A stretch of DNA of 64,000 bases, from the NCBI RefSeq assembly GCF_009764355.1, contig NZ_LNUA01000011.1, forward strand, positions 186,001 to 250,000, written 5' to 3'. Of the stretch, positions 9,214 to 19,129 are shown one piece after another. The stretch's first letter is position 1; each line of letters opens with the position of its first letter. Source of the stretch: Companilactobacillus bobalius. GTDB taxonomy: Bacteria > Bacillota > Bacilli > Lactobacillales > Lactobacillaceae. The position numbers and the translations under genes are program-made. Under the pieces are notes generated by a model that worked only from the letters and a program-made list of their open reading frames with translations, made no database searches and was not told where the DNA came from.

Positions 9214-11337
9214 GTGGAAATAATTGAATCAATTATTTTGATTCTCTCTTTATTAATTATTGCCAATATTGTAAGTCACTATTTTGTATCGATTCCACCC
9301 AGTTTGTTACAAATTGCGGCGGGGATTTTAGCGGCTCTATTTATACATGTGAAGATCTATGTTGATACGGAATGGTTTTTACTGGCGTTTATTGCGCCAA
9401 TTCTATTTAATGATGGAAATAATTTTCCCAAAAGAGAGCTCTGGAAATTAAAGGGTCCTATTTTAGGAAATGCGATTATCTTAGTTATTTTATCTACGGT
9501 TATTGGGGGAGTGTTTGTTAAATGGCTCATTCCTCAATTACCTTGGGCAACGGCATTTACATTAGTGGCGGTTTTGTCGCCAACTGATCCAATTGCGGTT
9601 GAATCCATTGCAAAAAAAGCTCATATTCCGGATAAACTGATGCATTTGATTAATGGAGAAAGTTTGATCAATGATGCATCTGGTTTGATTTGTTTTAAAT
9701 ACGGGGTTGCTGCAACAGTGACAGGAGTTTTTTCACTGAAAAGTGCAACAATGGATTTTTTCCATATATCAATTATCGGTGCTTTGGTTGGTGCCGTGAT
9801 GATATGGATTTTCAATGGAATTAGATTGTATCTGATTAATCAAGGTGTCGATGATTCAATTTTGCATGCGATTATTCAGATTATTATTCCATTTATTATT
9901 TACTATGTGGCTGAAGATGTTTTTGATGTTTCAGGTGTTGTAGCGGTCGTTATAGCGGGTATTTTAAATATTTCTTCTGGTAGAAATATTAGTAACTTTA
10001 CTCCTGAAATCAGATTGGTTACTTCACGAACCTGGGATTTAGTGGTTTATGTACTTAATGGTATTGTTTTCGTTCTTTTGGGAATCGAAATTCCTTTTGC
10101 AATGGAGGAATTGGTCCATAACGATAATATCAATACTTTTGGAGCCACGTTACTAGCCTTTATTATTTGGATAATGTTAGTTGTAATTCGTTTTCTTTGG
10201 AGTTACGTTTATTCAACATTTTCAAATAATGGCGATGGCAAGATTGTTTTGTGGTCAAAAACCAGATTTGATGACTGTTTGATGTCAGGAATTTCTGGTG
10301 TTCGTGGCGCCGTTACAATGGTTGGTGCTTTGTCAATTCCAATGACAATCAAGGGTGGAGCTGCTTTTCCATCTAGAACACTTCTATTGTTCATTGCCAG
10401 TGCAGTTATTATTTTCAGTTTGTTAGGGGCAACCTTGTTGATTCCTATTTTGACTAAGAATAGTGCGCCAGTTGCTTATCGTGGTAGCACACTTACCTCA
10501 GAAAATGAGGATGATGAGAATGATGAAGATACTGATGAAACACCAATTGAGTTAACAGAATACGAGGCTAACCGAGTTATTTTAGAGAAGACTGTCAAAA
10601 AACTACGTTCAGAGATGGATGATGGCGATACGGCAGTTTACTCATCTGTTATTGCTGAATATTTGTATGATGTTCGTAATTTAGGCATTCAATCACGTAA
10701 CCAGGTTAAAACTAGTCAAATTAGTAAGCGTCGGGTTCGTGGTAAAAAAGATGCTGAATTGTGGGATATTTCTTTTAATTGTGAATTAGAAGCAGTTGAT
10801 GAATTATATGATAATCACGAAATATCTGACGAGTCTTATGATTTGGCAATAAAGAAGATTGCTCGTTATAAAAGAGAGATTGTGCATCGCCGTTCTAATC
10901 AAACGGTTGAATTTTTCTACAATTACTTCCGAAGAACTTATTTACAGATTAAGCATTTGATTTATCGTTCTGTGAATTCAGATGATATTCAACAGATCAA
11001 TCAGGATTCAATTAAGATTTCTATTGCTGGTGCTAAGAATGCCTTAGAGAAATTACAGGAATTGAATCAATCAGATTCTGACGGTATTGATGATGATTTA
11101 ATCTATATTTTTCAACGTCATTACGAAGATCGTTTGGAATTGTTACAAGGGAAGTATCGTGGACGCTCGCCTCAATTCAATAGTGAACGTATGAATCTTG
11201 AAATAAAAGCTTTGAGTTATCGTCGAGCTTTTGTTCAAGATATGTTGGAACAAGGAAAAATTAGCAAAATCACAGCTAATGAATTGCGCAAAAACATTAA
11301 TTATAGTGAAGAAGTTATTAGTATTGGTGTAGATTAA
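9214..11337 (+). CDS. CPA1 family Na+/H+ antiporter (NhaP-like)
   Basis: About 12 membrane segments fill residues 1-410, then a 300-residue hydrophilic C-terminal region. The ion-binding motifs of the CPA1 family are plain: LSPTDPIAVESI on helix 5 and GESLINDASGLICF on helix 6. The cytosolic tail is acidic at first (a run of Asp/Glu near residue 435) and then helical, probably regulatory. I prefer the GTG at 9214, six bases after GGTAGGTG, over the GTG at 9205 that overlaps that ribosome site. Expected to export Na+ or K+ at high pH; the neighbouring cdaA makes c-di-AMP, a regulator of such transport. Confidence 0.88.
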   Translation: MEIIESIILILSLLIIANIVSHYFVSIPPSLLQIAAGILAALFIHVKIYVDTEWFLLAFIAPILFNDGNNFPKRELWKLKGPILGNAIILVILSTVIGGVFVKWLIPQLPWATAFTLVAVLSPTDPIAVESIAKKAHIPDKLMHLINGESLINDASGLICFKYGVAATVTGVFSLKSATMDFFHISIIGALVGAVMIWIFNGIRLYLINQGVDDSILHAIIQIIIPFIIYYVAEDVFDVSGVVAVVIAGILNISSGRNISNFTPEIRLVTSRTWDLVVYVLNGIVFVLLGIEIPFAMEELVHNDNINTFGATLLAFIIWIMLVVIRFLWSYVYSTFSNNGDGKIVLWSKTRFDDCLMSGISGVRGAVTMVGALSIPMTIKGGAAFPSRTLLLFIASAVIIFSLLGATLLIPILTKNSAPVAYRGSTLTSENEDDENDEDTDETPIELTEYEANRVILEKTVKKLRSEMDDGDTAVYSSVIAEYLYDVRNLGIQSRNQVKTSQISKRRVRGKKDAELWDISFNCELEAVDELYDNHEISDESYDLAIKKIARYKREIVHRRSNQTVEFFYNYFRRTYLQIKHLIYRSVNSDDIQQINQDSIKISIAGAKNALEKLQELNQSDSDGIDDDLIYIFQRHYEDRLELLQGKYRGRSPQFNSERMNLEIKALSYRRAFVQDMLEQGKISKITANELRKNINYSEEVISIGVD

Positions 11338-11375
11338 AATACAAAATATGGTGAACTTTTATAATTTTTATTGTT

Positions 11376-11384
11376 TGTTATAAT
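11376..11384 (+). promoter_or_regulatory. Extended -10 promoter for cdaA
   Basis: TGTTATAAT is a perfect extended -10 (TGnTATAAT), 29 bases before the cdaA start; no good -35 is present, as is usual for extended -10 promoters. It implies that cdaA-cdaR-glmM has its own promoter besides any readthrough from the antiporter gene. Confidence 0.55.
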
Positions 11385-11412
11385 TAGTTCGAACTACTAA
11401 GGAGCTATGAAA

Positions 11413-12270
11413 ATGAATTTTATACCAAGCAATATTTTTACGTGGCAGAATTTGGCTAACTTGGTTGATATCTTGGTAGTCTGGTATTTTTTGTATAAAG
11501 TTCTGTCGATGTTACGGGGCACCAAAGCTGTTCAATTGTTAAAAGGAATAATAATTATTTTTGGTATAAAGCTTATTAGTTGGGCTTTGAACCTGCATAC
11601 TGTTTCTTACTTAATGGATCAGCTGATCAACTGGGGGATTATTGTTATTGTGATAATCTTTCAGCCTGAAATTCGTCGTGGTTTGGAACATCTAGGTCGA
11701 TTGCCATTCTTTAGTTCGACTAGTAATGAAGAAGGCAAAACAAAGAATCATTTGATTGAGAGTCTTGATCAAGCTATTCAGTATATGAGTAAACGTCGTA
11801 TTGGTGCGTTGATCACTTTGGAAATGAATACTGGTTTGGAAGAATATGTCGAAACCGGAATTGATTTGGATGCTGAAGTTACTGGTGCGTTATTGATCAA
11901 TATTTTCATCCCGAATACACCACTGCATGATGGAGCTGTTATTGTACGGAATAATCGGATTTCCGTAGCCGCTGCTTATTTGCCTCTGTCGGAAAGTAAT
12001 ACTATTCCTAAGGAATTGGGAACAAGACACCGTGCGGCCGTTGGTATCAGTGAAGTGACTGATGCAATAACGATTGTTGTCTCTGAAGAAACTGGTGGCG
12101 TTATGATTACTCGGAACGGTCATATGATGCTGGATCTGTCTCGGGATGATTATCTAAAGTATCTACAAGCTCAATTGAAGGACCCTAATGAAAGTGGAAC
12201 TCATTCAATTTTGGGATTCTTGAAGTTAAGTCGAAAGAAGAAGGAGAGACAAGATGAAAAAGATAATTAA
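11413..12270 (+). CDS. cdaA: Diadenylate cyclase CdaA
   Basis: Makes c-di-AMP from two ATP at the membrane. Three N-terminal membrane helices (about residues 10-80) precede the DisA_N/DAC domain, whose active-site motifs DGAVIVRNNRI and GTRHRAAVGISE are intact. 285 residues from the ATG at 11413, eight bases after AAGGAG; the in-frame ATG at 11407 is only two bases from that site. It overlaps cdaR by 17 bases. The cdaA-cdaR-glmM trio is the standard Firmicute arrangement linking c-di-AMP to wall precursor synthesis. Confidence 0.96.
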   Translation: MNFIPSNIFTWQNLANLVDILVVWYFLYKVLSMLRGTKAVQLLKGIIIIFGIKLISWALNLHTVSYLMDQLINWGIIVIVIIFQPEIRRGLEHLGRLPFFSSTSNEEGKTKNHLIESLDQAIQYMSKRRIGALITLEMNTGLEEYVETGIDLDAEVTGALLINIFIPNTPLHDGAVIVRNNRISVAAAYLPLSESNTIPKELGTRHRAAVGISEVTDAITIVVSEETGGVMITRNGHMMLDLSRDDYLKYLQAQLKDPNESGTHSILGFLKLSRKKKERQDEKDN

Positions 12271-13354
12271 CAGTAATTATTTTTATGCATTTATATCTCT
12301 CTGTTGTGCCTTATGGCTATTCTTCTTTGTAAGTACACCTGGTGTGGGTTCGACAAGAGATTCTAATCAATCGAATACGTCTACAGTAACTAAAAAGGCT
12401 ACGATTACAGTACCATTGCAGTTACAAGCAGATGTTGATAAGTACTACATAACTGGATACCCTGAAAAAGTTAAAATAACAATTGAGGGTCCAGCAGCAC
12501 TGGTTACAGCAACAAAGAATACACAGAATTTTAATTTGTATTTGAATCTAAGAGACCTTTCTATCGGTCAACATCGAGTTCAAATTAAAGAAACTGGGTT
12601 AAATAGTGAATTGACATATAGTATTAAACCAAAATATGTCACAGTTAATATTCAAAAACGTGTAACAAAGAAATTTGCAGTGGATGTTGATTATAATAAA
12701 GATTCACTAGCAAGTGGTTATGAGACTGGAACAATTGAAGAGTCTCCAGATACTGTCACTGTAACAGGTGCGGCCTCTGAAATTAATAAGATTGATAAAG
12801 TAGTTGTTAAACCCAATTTGCCTAAGGGAATAAAATCTACGTTTGATCAAGAAGTTTTAGTGCAAGCTCTCGATAAAAATGGTAAAACAGTAAATGTTAC
12901 ATTAGATCCACAAACAATTCATGTGAAGATTCCTATTTCGATTCAAAGTAAGCAAGTAAATATTAATTTGAAACAAAAAGGAAATTCATCGGATACGAGT
13001 TATACGTTTGAATCTGATGTTAAAAATATTAGAGTTTTCGGTACAAAAGATCAGATCAGCGCCATTGGTGGCTCAATCGACGTACCGGTTGATGTTTCAG
13101 ACGTAAATAGTAGTAGTACAAAGAAGACTATCAATTTGAGTGATGTTTTAGGTAACAAAGTTACTTTCACTGATCCAACTACTATTAGTGTGACGATTAA
13201 TCGTGCCAGTTCTAATTCTAGTGCTTTGTCTAGTACGACAGGAAATACAGCTACATCAACTAGTTCAACTAGTTCGGATTCCAAGAGTAGTACTAGTGAT
13301 AACACAAGCTCATCAAGCACTAATTCCACAAATGACAATAATGATAGCGAATAA
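12254..13354 (+). CDS. cdaR: YbbR-domain c-di-AMP synthesis regulator CdaR
   Basis: 366 residues: an N-terminal membrane anchor (about residues 7-28), then three to four extracytoplasmic YbbR domains, each with the short beta-rich pattern (for example [12 protein letters not shown] and [20 protein letters not shown]), and a Ser/Thr/Asn low-complexity tail of about 50 residues. It binds CdaA and tunes its activity. Start ATG follows AAGGAGAGACAAG inside the end of cdaA. The long Ser-rich tail is lineage-specific. Confidence 0.93.
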   Translation: MKKIINSNYFYAFISLCCALWLFFFVSTPGVGSTRDSNQSNTSTVTKKATITVPLQLQADVDKYYITGYPEKVKITIEGPAALVTATKNTQNFNLYLNLRDLSIGQHRVQIKETGLNSELTYSIKPKYVTVNIQKRVTKKFAVDVDYNKDSLASGYETGTIEESPDTVTVTGAASEINKIDKVVVKPNLPKGIKSTFDQEVLVQALDKNGKTVNVTLDPQTIHVKIPISIQSKQVNINLKQKGNSSDTSYTFESDVKNIRVFGTKDQISAIGGSIDVPVDVSDVNSSSTKKTINLSDVLGNKVTFTDPTTISVTINRASSNSSALSSTTGNTATSTSSTSSDSKSSTSDNTSSSSTNSTNDNNDSE

Positions 13355-13374
13355 ACGCTGGGGGTAAATTTTTC

Positions 13375-14727
13375 ATGACAAAATATTTCGGAACAGACGG
13401 AGTAAGAGGTATTGCAAATAAAGAGCTAAGTCCTGAATTAGCTTTTAAATTAGGTAGATGTGGTGGTTATGTTTTAACACAACACTCAGATAACGAGAAC
13501 GCACATCCACGTGTTTTAGTTGCTAGAGATACACGTATTTCTGGTCAAATGCTACAAACTAGTTTAATTTCAGGATTGCTTTCAGTTGGTATTGAAGTTT
13601 TGAATTTGGATGTTATTACAACTCCTGCCGTTGCATATCTTGTTCGTGCCGTTTCAGCTGATGCTGGTATTATGATTTCAGCTTCACATAATCCTGCTGA
13701 AGATAATGGTATTAAATTCTTCGGATCAGATGGCTACAAGTTGCCAGATGACGTTGAAGAAGAGATTGAAGAACTATTGGATGCTAAGGAAGATACTTTG
13801 CCAAGACCATCTGCTGAAGGTTTAGGTAGTGTTTCTGACTATCCAGAAGGTGCTCAAAAGTATCTACAATTCTTGAAGCAAACTCTTTCTGATGACCTTA
13901 GTGGTATGAAGATCGTGCTTGATACTGCTAATGGTTCAACAAGTCGTTTAGCAAGTACACTTTTTGCTGACTTAAATGTGGACTTTGATATCATGGCTTC
14001 ACATCCAGATGGGATCAATATCAACAAAAATGTTGGTTCAACTCACCCAGAACAATTGGCTCAACGTGTTAAAGAATCAGACGCTGTAGCTGGATTAGCT
14101 TTTGATGGCGATGGAGATCGTTGTATTGCAGTTGATGGCGATGGTAACATTGTTGATGGTGATAAGATCATGTTTATCCTTGGTAAATATTTGCACGATG
14201 GTGGCCGTTTAAAGAAGGATACTATTGTAACTACTGTTATGAGTAATATTGGCTTGTACAAGGCTATTGAAGCTAATGGCATGCATTCTGTACAAACAGC
14301 TGTTGGTGATCGTCACGTTGTTGAAGAAATTCGTGAGAATAACTACAACATCGGTGGTGAACAATCAGGACACGTTGTTTTGTATGAATACATGAATACT
14401 GGTGATGGTATGCTAACGGGTACACATCTACTTCATGTTATGAAGGAAACTGGTAAGAGCCTAGCCGAATTAGCTGCTCCTGTAAAAGTTTATCCACAAA
14501 AACTTGTTAATGTTCCTGTATCTGACAAGAATTCATGGGACAAACATCAAGCAATTCTTGACGTTATTAAGACAGTTGAGGATGAGATGGATGGCGATGG
14601 TCGTGTACTAGTTCGTCCTAGTGGTACACAAGCTTTGCTTCGTGTAATGTGTGAAGCTTCAACTGAAGAAAAGGTCAATGAATACTGTGACCAAATCGTT
14701 GAAGTTGTTAAAAGTGAATTAAGCTAA
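13375..14727 (+). CDS. glmM: Phosphoglucosamine mutase
   Basis: Converts GlcN-6-P to GlcN-1-P for UDP-GlcNAc. 450 residues, normal length. N-terminal [10 protein letters not shown], phosphoserine loop [15 protein letters not shown], Mg2+ loop DGDGDRC and C-terminal phosphate-binding [12 protein letters not shown] are all intact. It is 20 bases after cdaR, in one operon, and a terminator follows. In other Firmicutes GlmM binds and inhibits CdaA, consistent with this clustering. Confidence 0.97.
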   Translation: MTKYFGTDGVRGIANKELSPELAFKLGRCGGYVLTQHSDNENAHPRVLVARDTRISGQMLQTSLISGLLSVGIEVLNLDVITTPAVAYLVRAVSADAGIMISASHNPAEDNGIKFFGSDGYKLPDDVEEEIEELLDAKEDTLPRPSAEGLGSVSDYPEGAQKYLQFLKQTLSDDLSGMKIVLDTANGSTSRLASTLFADLNVDFDIMASHPDGININKNVGSTHPEQLAQRVKESDAVAGLAFDGDGDRCIAVDGDGNIVDGDKIMFILGKYLHDGGRLKKDTIVTTVMSNIGLYKAIEANGMHSVQTAVGDRHVVEEIRENNYNIGGEQSGHVVLYEYMNTGDGMLTGTHLLHVMKETGKSLAELAAPVKVYPQKLVNVPVSDKNSWDKHQAILDVIKTVEDEMDGDGRVLVRPSGTQALLRVMCEASTEEKVNEYCDQIVEVVKSELS

Positions 14728-14750
14728 TATAATACAGATAAAGAAATTCG

Positions 14751-14795
14751 AAAAAAGAGAAATTGAGGGATTGACCCTTAGTTTCTCTTTTTTTA
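14751..14795 (+). terminator. Terminator after glmM
   Basis: AAAAAAGAGAAA pairs with TTTCTCTTTTTTT around an inner GAGGG/CCCTT hairpin. It separates the cdaA-cdaR-glmM operon from glmS. Confidence 0.85.
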
Positions 14796-14980
14796 TTGGT
14801 CTATATAATGTATACCAATATTTATAATCGGTACATACCATATATACCATTTATAAAAAATATTAAAGATTTCTTGACATAATGATAATAGATTAGTATT
14901 CTAGTCATTGTCGCAAGGTGATGAGTACAGTTCAAATGAACTATACCATTTATAATAAATTAAACTATACCAATTAAGAA
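14795..14980 (+). promoter_or_regulatory. glmS control region with repeated ATACCA/TGGTAT half-sites
   Basis: ATACCA occurs at 14812, 14835, 14844, 14943 and 14967, and ATTGGTCTA at 14795; the pair 14795/14814 forms ATTGGT-N13-ACCAAT. Two of the copies sit in the longer repeat TATACCATTTATAA. GntR/HutC-family amino-sugar regulators (NagR/YvoA, DasR) bind TGGTATA/TGGTCTA-type palindromes, so these are candidate NagR operators. Three lie upstream and two downstream of the promoter. A small hairpin AGTTCA-AA-TGAACT (14929-14942) lies in the leader. I see no glmS ribozyme. Confidence 0.5.
14874..14902 (+). promoter_or_regulatory. glmS promoter
   Basis: TTGACA at 14874-14879, 17-bp spacer, TATTCT at 14897-14902. 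It predicts a start near 14909 and a 5' leader of about 85 bases before glmS. Confidence 0.75.
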
Positions 14981-14994
14981 AGGCTATAATTATT

Positions 14995-16806
14995 ATGTGT
15001 GGAATTGTCGGAGTAATTGGAAATAATAATACAACTGATATTTTATTAAATGGATTGGAAAAACTTGAATATCGTGGCTATGATTCAGCTGGTATTTACG
15101 TTAATAATCAAACAGGTAAAGACTTCTTGGTTAAAGAAGTTGGTAAAATAAGTGAATTAGAAAATGCCGTTACGAGTGATGTTCAAGGCCTAGCCGGAAT
15201 CGGACATACTAGATGGGCAACACATGGAAAGCCAACAATTGAAAATGCTCATCCTCATTTCTCAGAAGATAACCGTTTTTATCTAGTACACAACGGTGTT
15301 ATCACTAACTATGCTGAGTTGAAAAATGAATATTTATCTGACTTTAAATTCGAAAGTCAAACTGATACAGAAGTAGCCGTACAATTGGTTGACTACTTTG
15401 CTAAGAAGGGTATGGATGGCGAAGCAGCCTTCCGTAAAGCTCTAAGCCTAATTGAAGGCTCATATGCCTTTGCTATGATCGACAAAGAAGAACCAGATCG
15501 TATTTTTGTCGCTAAAAATAAGAGCCCACTTCTAATTGGATTAGGTGATGGTTTCAACGTTATCTGTTCCGATGCTATGGCTATGCTTGATCAAACTCAT
15601 AAGTTTGTTGAAATTCATGATGGCGAAGTTGTTATCTTGAAGAAGGGTTCAGTTGAAATTAGTAAGATTGATGGTACTAAAGTTCAAAGAGATCCTTATA
15701 CTGTAAATATTGATGAAAATGATATTTCTAAGGGTACATATGATCACTACATGTTGAAAGAAATCGATGAACAACCCAATGTTATGAGAAAGATTTCTAA
15801 AAATTATATCAACGATGATGGTTCTTTAAATGTTGAACAAGATTTATTGGATGAAATCAAGCAGGCCGATCGTTTGTATATTGTTGCTGCTGGAACTAGT
15901 TATCACGCTGGCTTAGTTGGTCGTAATATCTTTGAAAAGATTGCTGACGTACCAGTAGATGTTGAATTGGGTAGTGAATTTGGTTATCATATGCCAAAAC
16001 TTTCTAAGAAACCATTCTTTATTTTCTTATCACAAAGTGGTGAAACAGCTGATAGTCGTCAAGTATTGGTTAAAGTTAATGAGATGAAGTTACCGAGTCT
16101 AACAATGACAAACGTGGCCAACTCAACTCTTTCTAGAGAAGCTACTTACACAATGGAATTGTTAGCTGGACCAGAAATTGCCGTTGCCTCTACAAAAGCC
16201 TATACAGCACAAATTGCTGTTGAAGCAGTATTGGCTAAAGCTTTGGGTGAAGCCAAAAATCTTCAAATTGCTAAAGAATTTAATTTGAAAGAACAATTAG
16301 CTTTGGCTGCTAATGGTATTCAAACAATCGTTGACGAAAAAGATAAAATTAAAAAGTTAACAGCCGATTACTTAACAAATAAATCCGATGCTTTCTATAT
16401 TGGTAGAGGTGTCGATTATGCCTTATCTCTTGAAGCCGCTCTTAAATTGAAAGAAATTTCTTATATTCATGCCGAAGGCTTTGCTGCTGGAGAATTGAAA
16501 CACGGAACAATTGCTTTGATCGAAAAGGATACACCAGTTTTTGCTTACGTAAATGATGGAATTGATGCTAGCCATACTCGTGGTAATATTCAAGAAGTTG
16601 AAGCCCGTGGAGCACATGTTTTGGTAATTGCTAGTCAAAAGTATGCTGAAGCTGGAGACCAAATCATTATTCCGGAAATTGATGAATTGATTTCACCAAT
16701 CATCAGTATCGTACCAGCTCAACTGATTGCTTATTATGCAAGTTTGGCACGTGGTAATGATGTTGATAAACCTCGTAACCTTGCAAAAAGTGTGACAGTA
16801 GAGTAG
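14995..16806 (+). CDS. glmS: Glutamine-fructose-6-phosphate aminotransferase
   Basis: Makes GlcN-6-P from fructose-6-P and glutamine, the step before GlmM. 603 residues. The N-terminal glutaminase nucleophile Cys follows the initiator Met (MCGIVGVIGN); GHTRWATHG and HNGVITNY complete that domain. Two SIS isomerase domains follow, with SQSGETADSRQ and STKAYTAQ as substrate loops, and the C-terminus ends KSVTVE. Ribosome site AAAGG. It has a dedicated promoter and leader, so its supply can be tuned apart from glmM. Confidence 0.97.
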   Translation: MCGIVGVIGNNNTTDILLNGLEKLEYRGYDSAGIYVNNQTGKDFLVKEVGKISELENAVTSDVQGLAGIGHTRWATHGKPTIENAHPHFSEDNRFYLVHNGVITNYAELKNEYLSDFKFESQTDTEVAVQLVDYFAKKGMDGEAAFRKALSLIEGSYAFAMIDKEEPDRIFVAKNKSPLLIGLGDGFNVICSDAMAMLDQTHKFVEIHDGEVVILKKGSVEISKIDGTKVQRDPYTVNIDENDISKGTYDHYMLKEIDEQPNVMRKISKNYINDDGSLNVEQDLLDEIKQADRLYIVAAGTSYHAGLVGRNIFEKIADVPVDVELGSEFGYHMPKLSKKPFFIFLSQSGETADSRQVLVKVNEMKLPSLTMTNVANSTLSREATYTMELLAGPEIAVASTKAYTAQIAVEAVLAKALGEAKNLQIAKEFNLKEQLALAANGIQTIVDEKDKIKKLTADYLTNKSDAFYIGRGVDYALSLEAALKLKEISYIHAEGFAAGELKHGTIALIEKDTPVFAYVNDGIDASHTRGNIQEVEARGAHVLVIASQKYAEAGDQIIIPEIDELISPIISIVPAQLIAYYASLARGNDVDKPRNLAKSVTVE

Positions 16807-16828
16807 CCTAAATTTACATAATGGATAT

Positions 16829-16861
16829 ATAATAGTCTTCGTAATGAAGGCTATTTTTTTA
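16829..16861 (+). terminator. Terminator after glmS
   Basis: AATAGTCTTC-GTAAT-GAAGGCTATT followed by seven T's. Confidence 0.85.
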
Positions 16862-16888
16862 TTATAAAAATTATAGATTGGTGGTTTT

Positions 16889-18484
16889 ATGAGGAATAAA
16901 AAATTAAATTTGTTCTCAACAGTAATGTTTGGGCTAAGTGCGATTATTGGTTCAGGTTGGATGTTTGGATCTAGTCAGGCAGCACAAATAGCCGGTCCAG
17001 CAGCAATTATTGCGTGGATTGTGGGAGCAGTTTTAGTAGCAATGATTGCAATGGTTTATGTCGAAATTGGGACGATGTTTCCGGAAGAGGGAGCTATGAG
17101 TCGATTTACAATGTACACTCATGGTTCGTTGTTAGGACATATTTTCTCATGGGCTAATTGGATTTCATTATTAGCTATTTTACCGATTGAAGCTGTGGCC
17201 TCGGTTCAGTACATGAGCACGTGGCCTTGGGAGTGGGCTAATTGGACGCATGGATTTATGAAGGGCGGACAACTTAGCACTCAAGGAATTATGATGGCAA
17301 CAGTTATGTTGTTCATTTTTACAATTATTAATTATTGGTCAGTTACGATTATGGCTAAATTTAATAATTTCATCTCTGTGTTAAAAGTAATCGTGCCAAT
17401 TGTTACAATGATTGTTTTGGTTACGGCTCATTTTGATTTCAATAACATGGGGAGTTCATTCAGTGAATTTATGCCTAATGGTACTTCATCGATTTTCGTG
17501 GCAATTGGTAGTGCCGGAATTATTTATTCATATGTGGCTTTTCAAACGGTCATTAACTTGAGTAATGACATAAAGAAGCCGTCAGTTAATATTAGACGGG
17601 GAATCATTTTATCATTATTGATTAGTGCTTTGATTTATATTGCGTTGCAGATTGTCTTTATCGGGGCATTGCCACAGTCAGTTATCAGTGGTGGATGGTC
17701 AAAAATTAACTTTAATTCACCATTTGCTGATTTGGCTATTTTGTTGAATATCTATTGGTTATCAACTTTGGTCTACTTTACAGCCTTCATTTCTCCAGTA
17801 GGTAGTGGAATTGCTTTTGCTTCATCTGCAAGTAAATCATTATCTTCAATGCCTAAGAATAAGCATTTGCCTTTATTCTTAAGTAATTCAAATAATAAAT
17901 ACAATTCACCACGGATAGCTTTAATGGTCGACTTTGTTGTTAGTTTTATCTTGATTCTACTATTCAAGAATTGGTCATTACTATCACGTGTGGTTGCAGC
18001 ATCAACGCTGATTTCCTTGTTATCTGGTCCAGTGGTAGCAGGAAGTTTACGTAAAATGGGTCCGGAAATGAGAAGACCAACAAAAATTAAAGGAATGAAA
18101 ATTCTAGCTCCAGTTGTTTTTGATTTAATTAGTTTGGCAATTTATTGGGCTATGTTCCCAACTACGGTCGAAGTTATTATAATCATTATTGTTGGATTAC
18201 CAATTTACTTTGTTTACGATTATCGCCGTGGGTTTAAAGAGTTTAAGCAGAAATTGTATGCCAGTCTCTGGTTGATAGTTCATCTGTTTGGTTTATCAAT
18301 TATTTCATGGATTGGTGGATCAGATTTCGGTGGAATGAATTTGATTAAGTATCCAATGGACTTTGTTGTTATCTTGATTTTCTCAACTGTAATGTATTAT
18401 TGGGCAACTCATTCATTGTATTATTCTGGTTACTTCGATGATGCTAAAGAAATCAATTCAACTGTTAAGTTGGATAATAATTAG
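16889..18484 (+). CDS. APC superfamily amino acid permease
   Basis: 531 residues with 12-14 predicted membrane helices. Helix 1 contains GLSAIIGSGWMFGSSQAAQI, the G-S/A-G-I/W substrate-binding break typical of amino acid-polyamine-organocation carriers. The cytoplasmic basic loop FRRxxPNM-like element appears as GPEMRRPTKIKG. Substrate cannot be assigned. RBS TTGGTGG. It is followed after five bases by the VanZ-like gene, so the pair is likely cotranscribed. Confidence 0.87.
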   Translation: MRNKKLNLFSTVMFGLSAIIGSGWMFGSSQAAQIAGPAAIIAWIVGAVLVAMIAMVYVEIGTMFPEEGAMSRFTMYTHGSLLGHIFSWANWISLLAILPIEAVASVQYMSTWPWEWANWTHGFMKGGQLSTQGIMMATVMLFIFTIINYWSVTIMAKFNNFISVLKVIVPIVTMIVLVTAHFDFNNMGSSFSEFMPNGTSSIFVAIGSAGIIYSYVAFQTVINLSNDIKKPSVNIRRGIILSLLISALIYIALQIVFIGALPQSVISGGWSKINFNSPFADLAILLNIYWLSTLVYFTAFISPVGSGIAFASSASKSLSSMPKNKHLPLFLSNSNNKYNSPRIALMVDFVVSFILILLFKNWSLLSRVVAASTLISLLSGPVVAGSLRKMGPEMRRPTKIKGMKILAPVVFDLISLAIYWAMFPTTVEVIIIIIVGLPIYFVYDYRRGFKEFKQKLYASLWLIVHLFGLSIISWIGGSDFGGMNLIKYPMDFVVILIFSTVMYYWATHSLYYSGYFDDAKEINSTVKLDNN

Positions 18485-18489
18485 AGTTA

Positions 18490-19008
18490 ATGGATAATAG
18501 TTTAAAAACAAAACAGAAATGGTTTTGGGGACTAGTAGTCGCAATTGAGGCAATTCTTTTTTACAGTTCTTCGATGACTTATAAAGAACAGACTTCAGTA
18601 CCATTTTTAGAAAAATATTTAGCAGGTAAACCATTTTATAATGCTTTATCTAAAATTGGTTTTACCTACAGCGGCAAGTATCAATCCGTTGAGAATGATG
18701 GTTATTTTAAGTTTGTTGAATTCTTCATTCGAAAAGGCGCTCATTTTGGAATTTACTTGTTGTTAGGAGTTTTCTTGTGTTTAGCGTTATACACGTACTT
18801 CAAGAAGAACTTCGTTTTGATGATTTTTATTCCTTGGATGGTAGCGACTGGCTTAGCGGCGTTTGATGAATTTCATCAAGGTTTAACTGGTGGACGTACA
18901 CCGTTAGTTGAGGATGTTATTTTGGATAGTACAGGTGCTTTAGTGGGGATTTTAATATTAGTGCTTGTTCTGTACTTAATTCGTCGACATGAATTTAAAA
19001 ATAAATAA
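18490..19008 (+). CDS. VanZ-like family membrane protein
   Basis: 172 residues, about four membrane segments. The VanZ signature is present: RKGAHFGIYLLLGVF and FDEFHQGLTGGRTPLVEDV followed by DSTGALVG. VanZ itself confers low-level teicoplanin resistance by an unknown mechanism; most homologues, including this, are of unknown role in the envelope. No clear ribosome site is visible (ATTAGAGTTA), suggesting coupling to the permease. Confidence 0.88.
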   Translation: MDNSLKTKQKWFWGLVVAIEAILFYSSSMTYKEQTSVPFLEKYLAGKPFYNALSKIGFTYSGKYQSVENDGYFKFVEFFIRKGAHFGIYLLLGVFLCLALYTYFKKNFVLMIFIPWMVATGLAAFDEFHQGLTGGRTPLVEDVILDSTGALVGILILVLVLYLIRRHEFKNK

Positions 19009-19009
19009 A

Positions 19010-19053
19010 ACTTTATTAACCTGTGTTTACGGGTTGATAAAGTTTTTTATTTT
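19010..19053 (+). terminator. Terminator after VanZ-like gene
   Basis: AACTTTATTAACC pairs with GGTTGATAAAGTT, followed by a T-rich run. Confidence 0.8.
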
Positions 19054-19129
19054 GTCCAGAAGGGTGTATTCTCTATGTAAGATGTTTAAACATATAATTT
19101 GATGTCATCTTATAAAGGTGGTCAAAAAA

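Noticed and set aside
14903..14994. glmS ribozyme in the glmS leader
   Set aside because: The conserved cleavage-site region and GCGCC core are not found; the leader is only about 85 bases and AT-rich.
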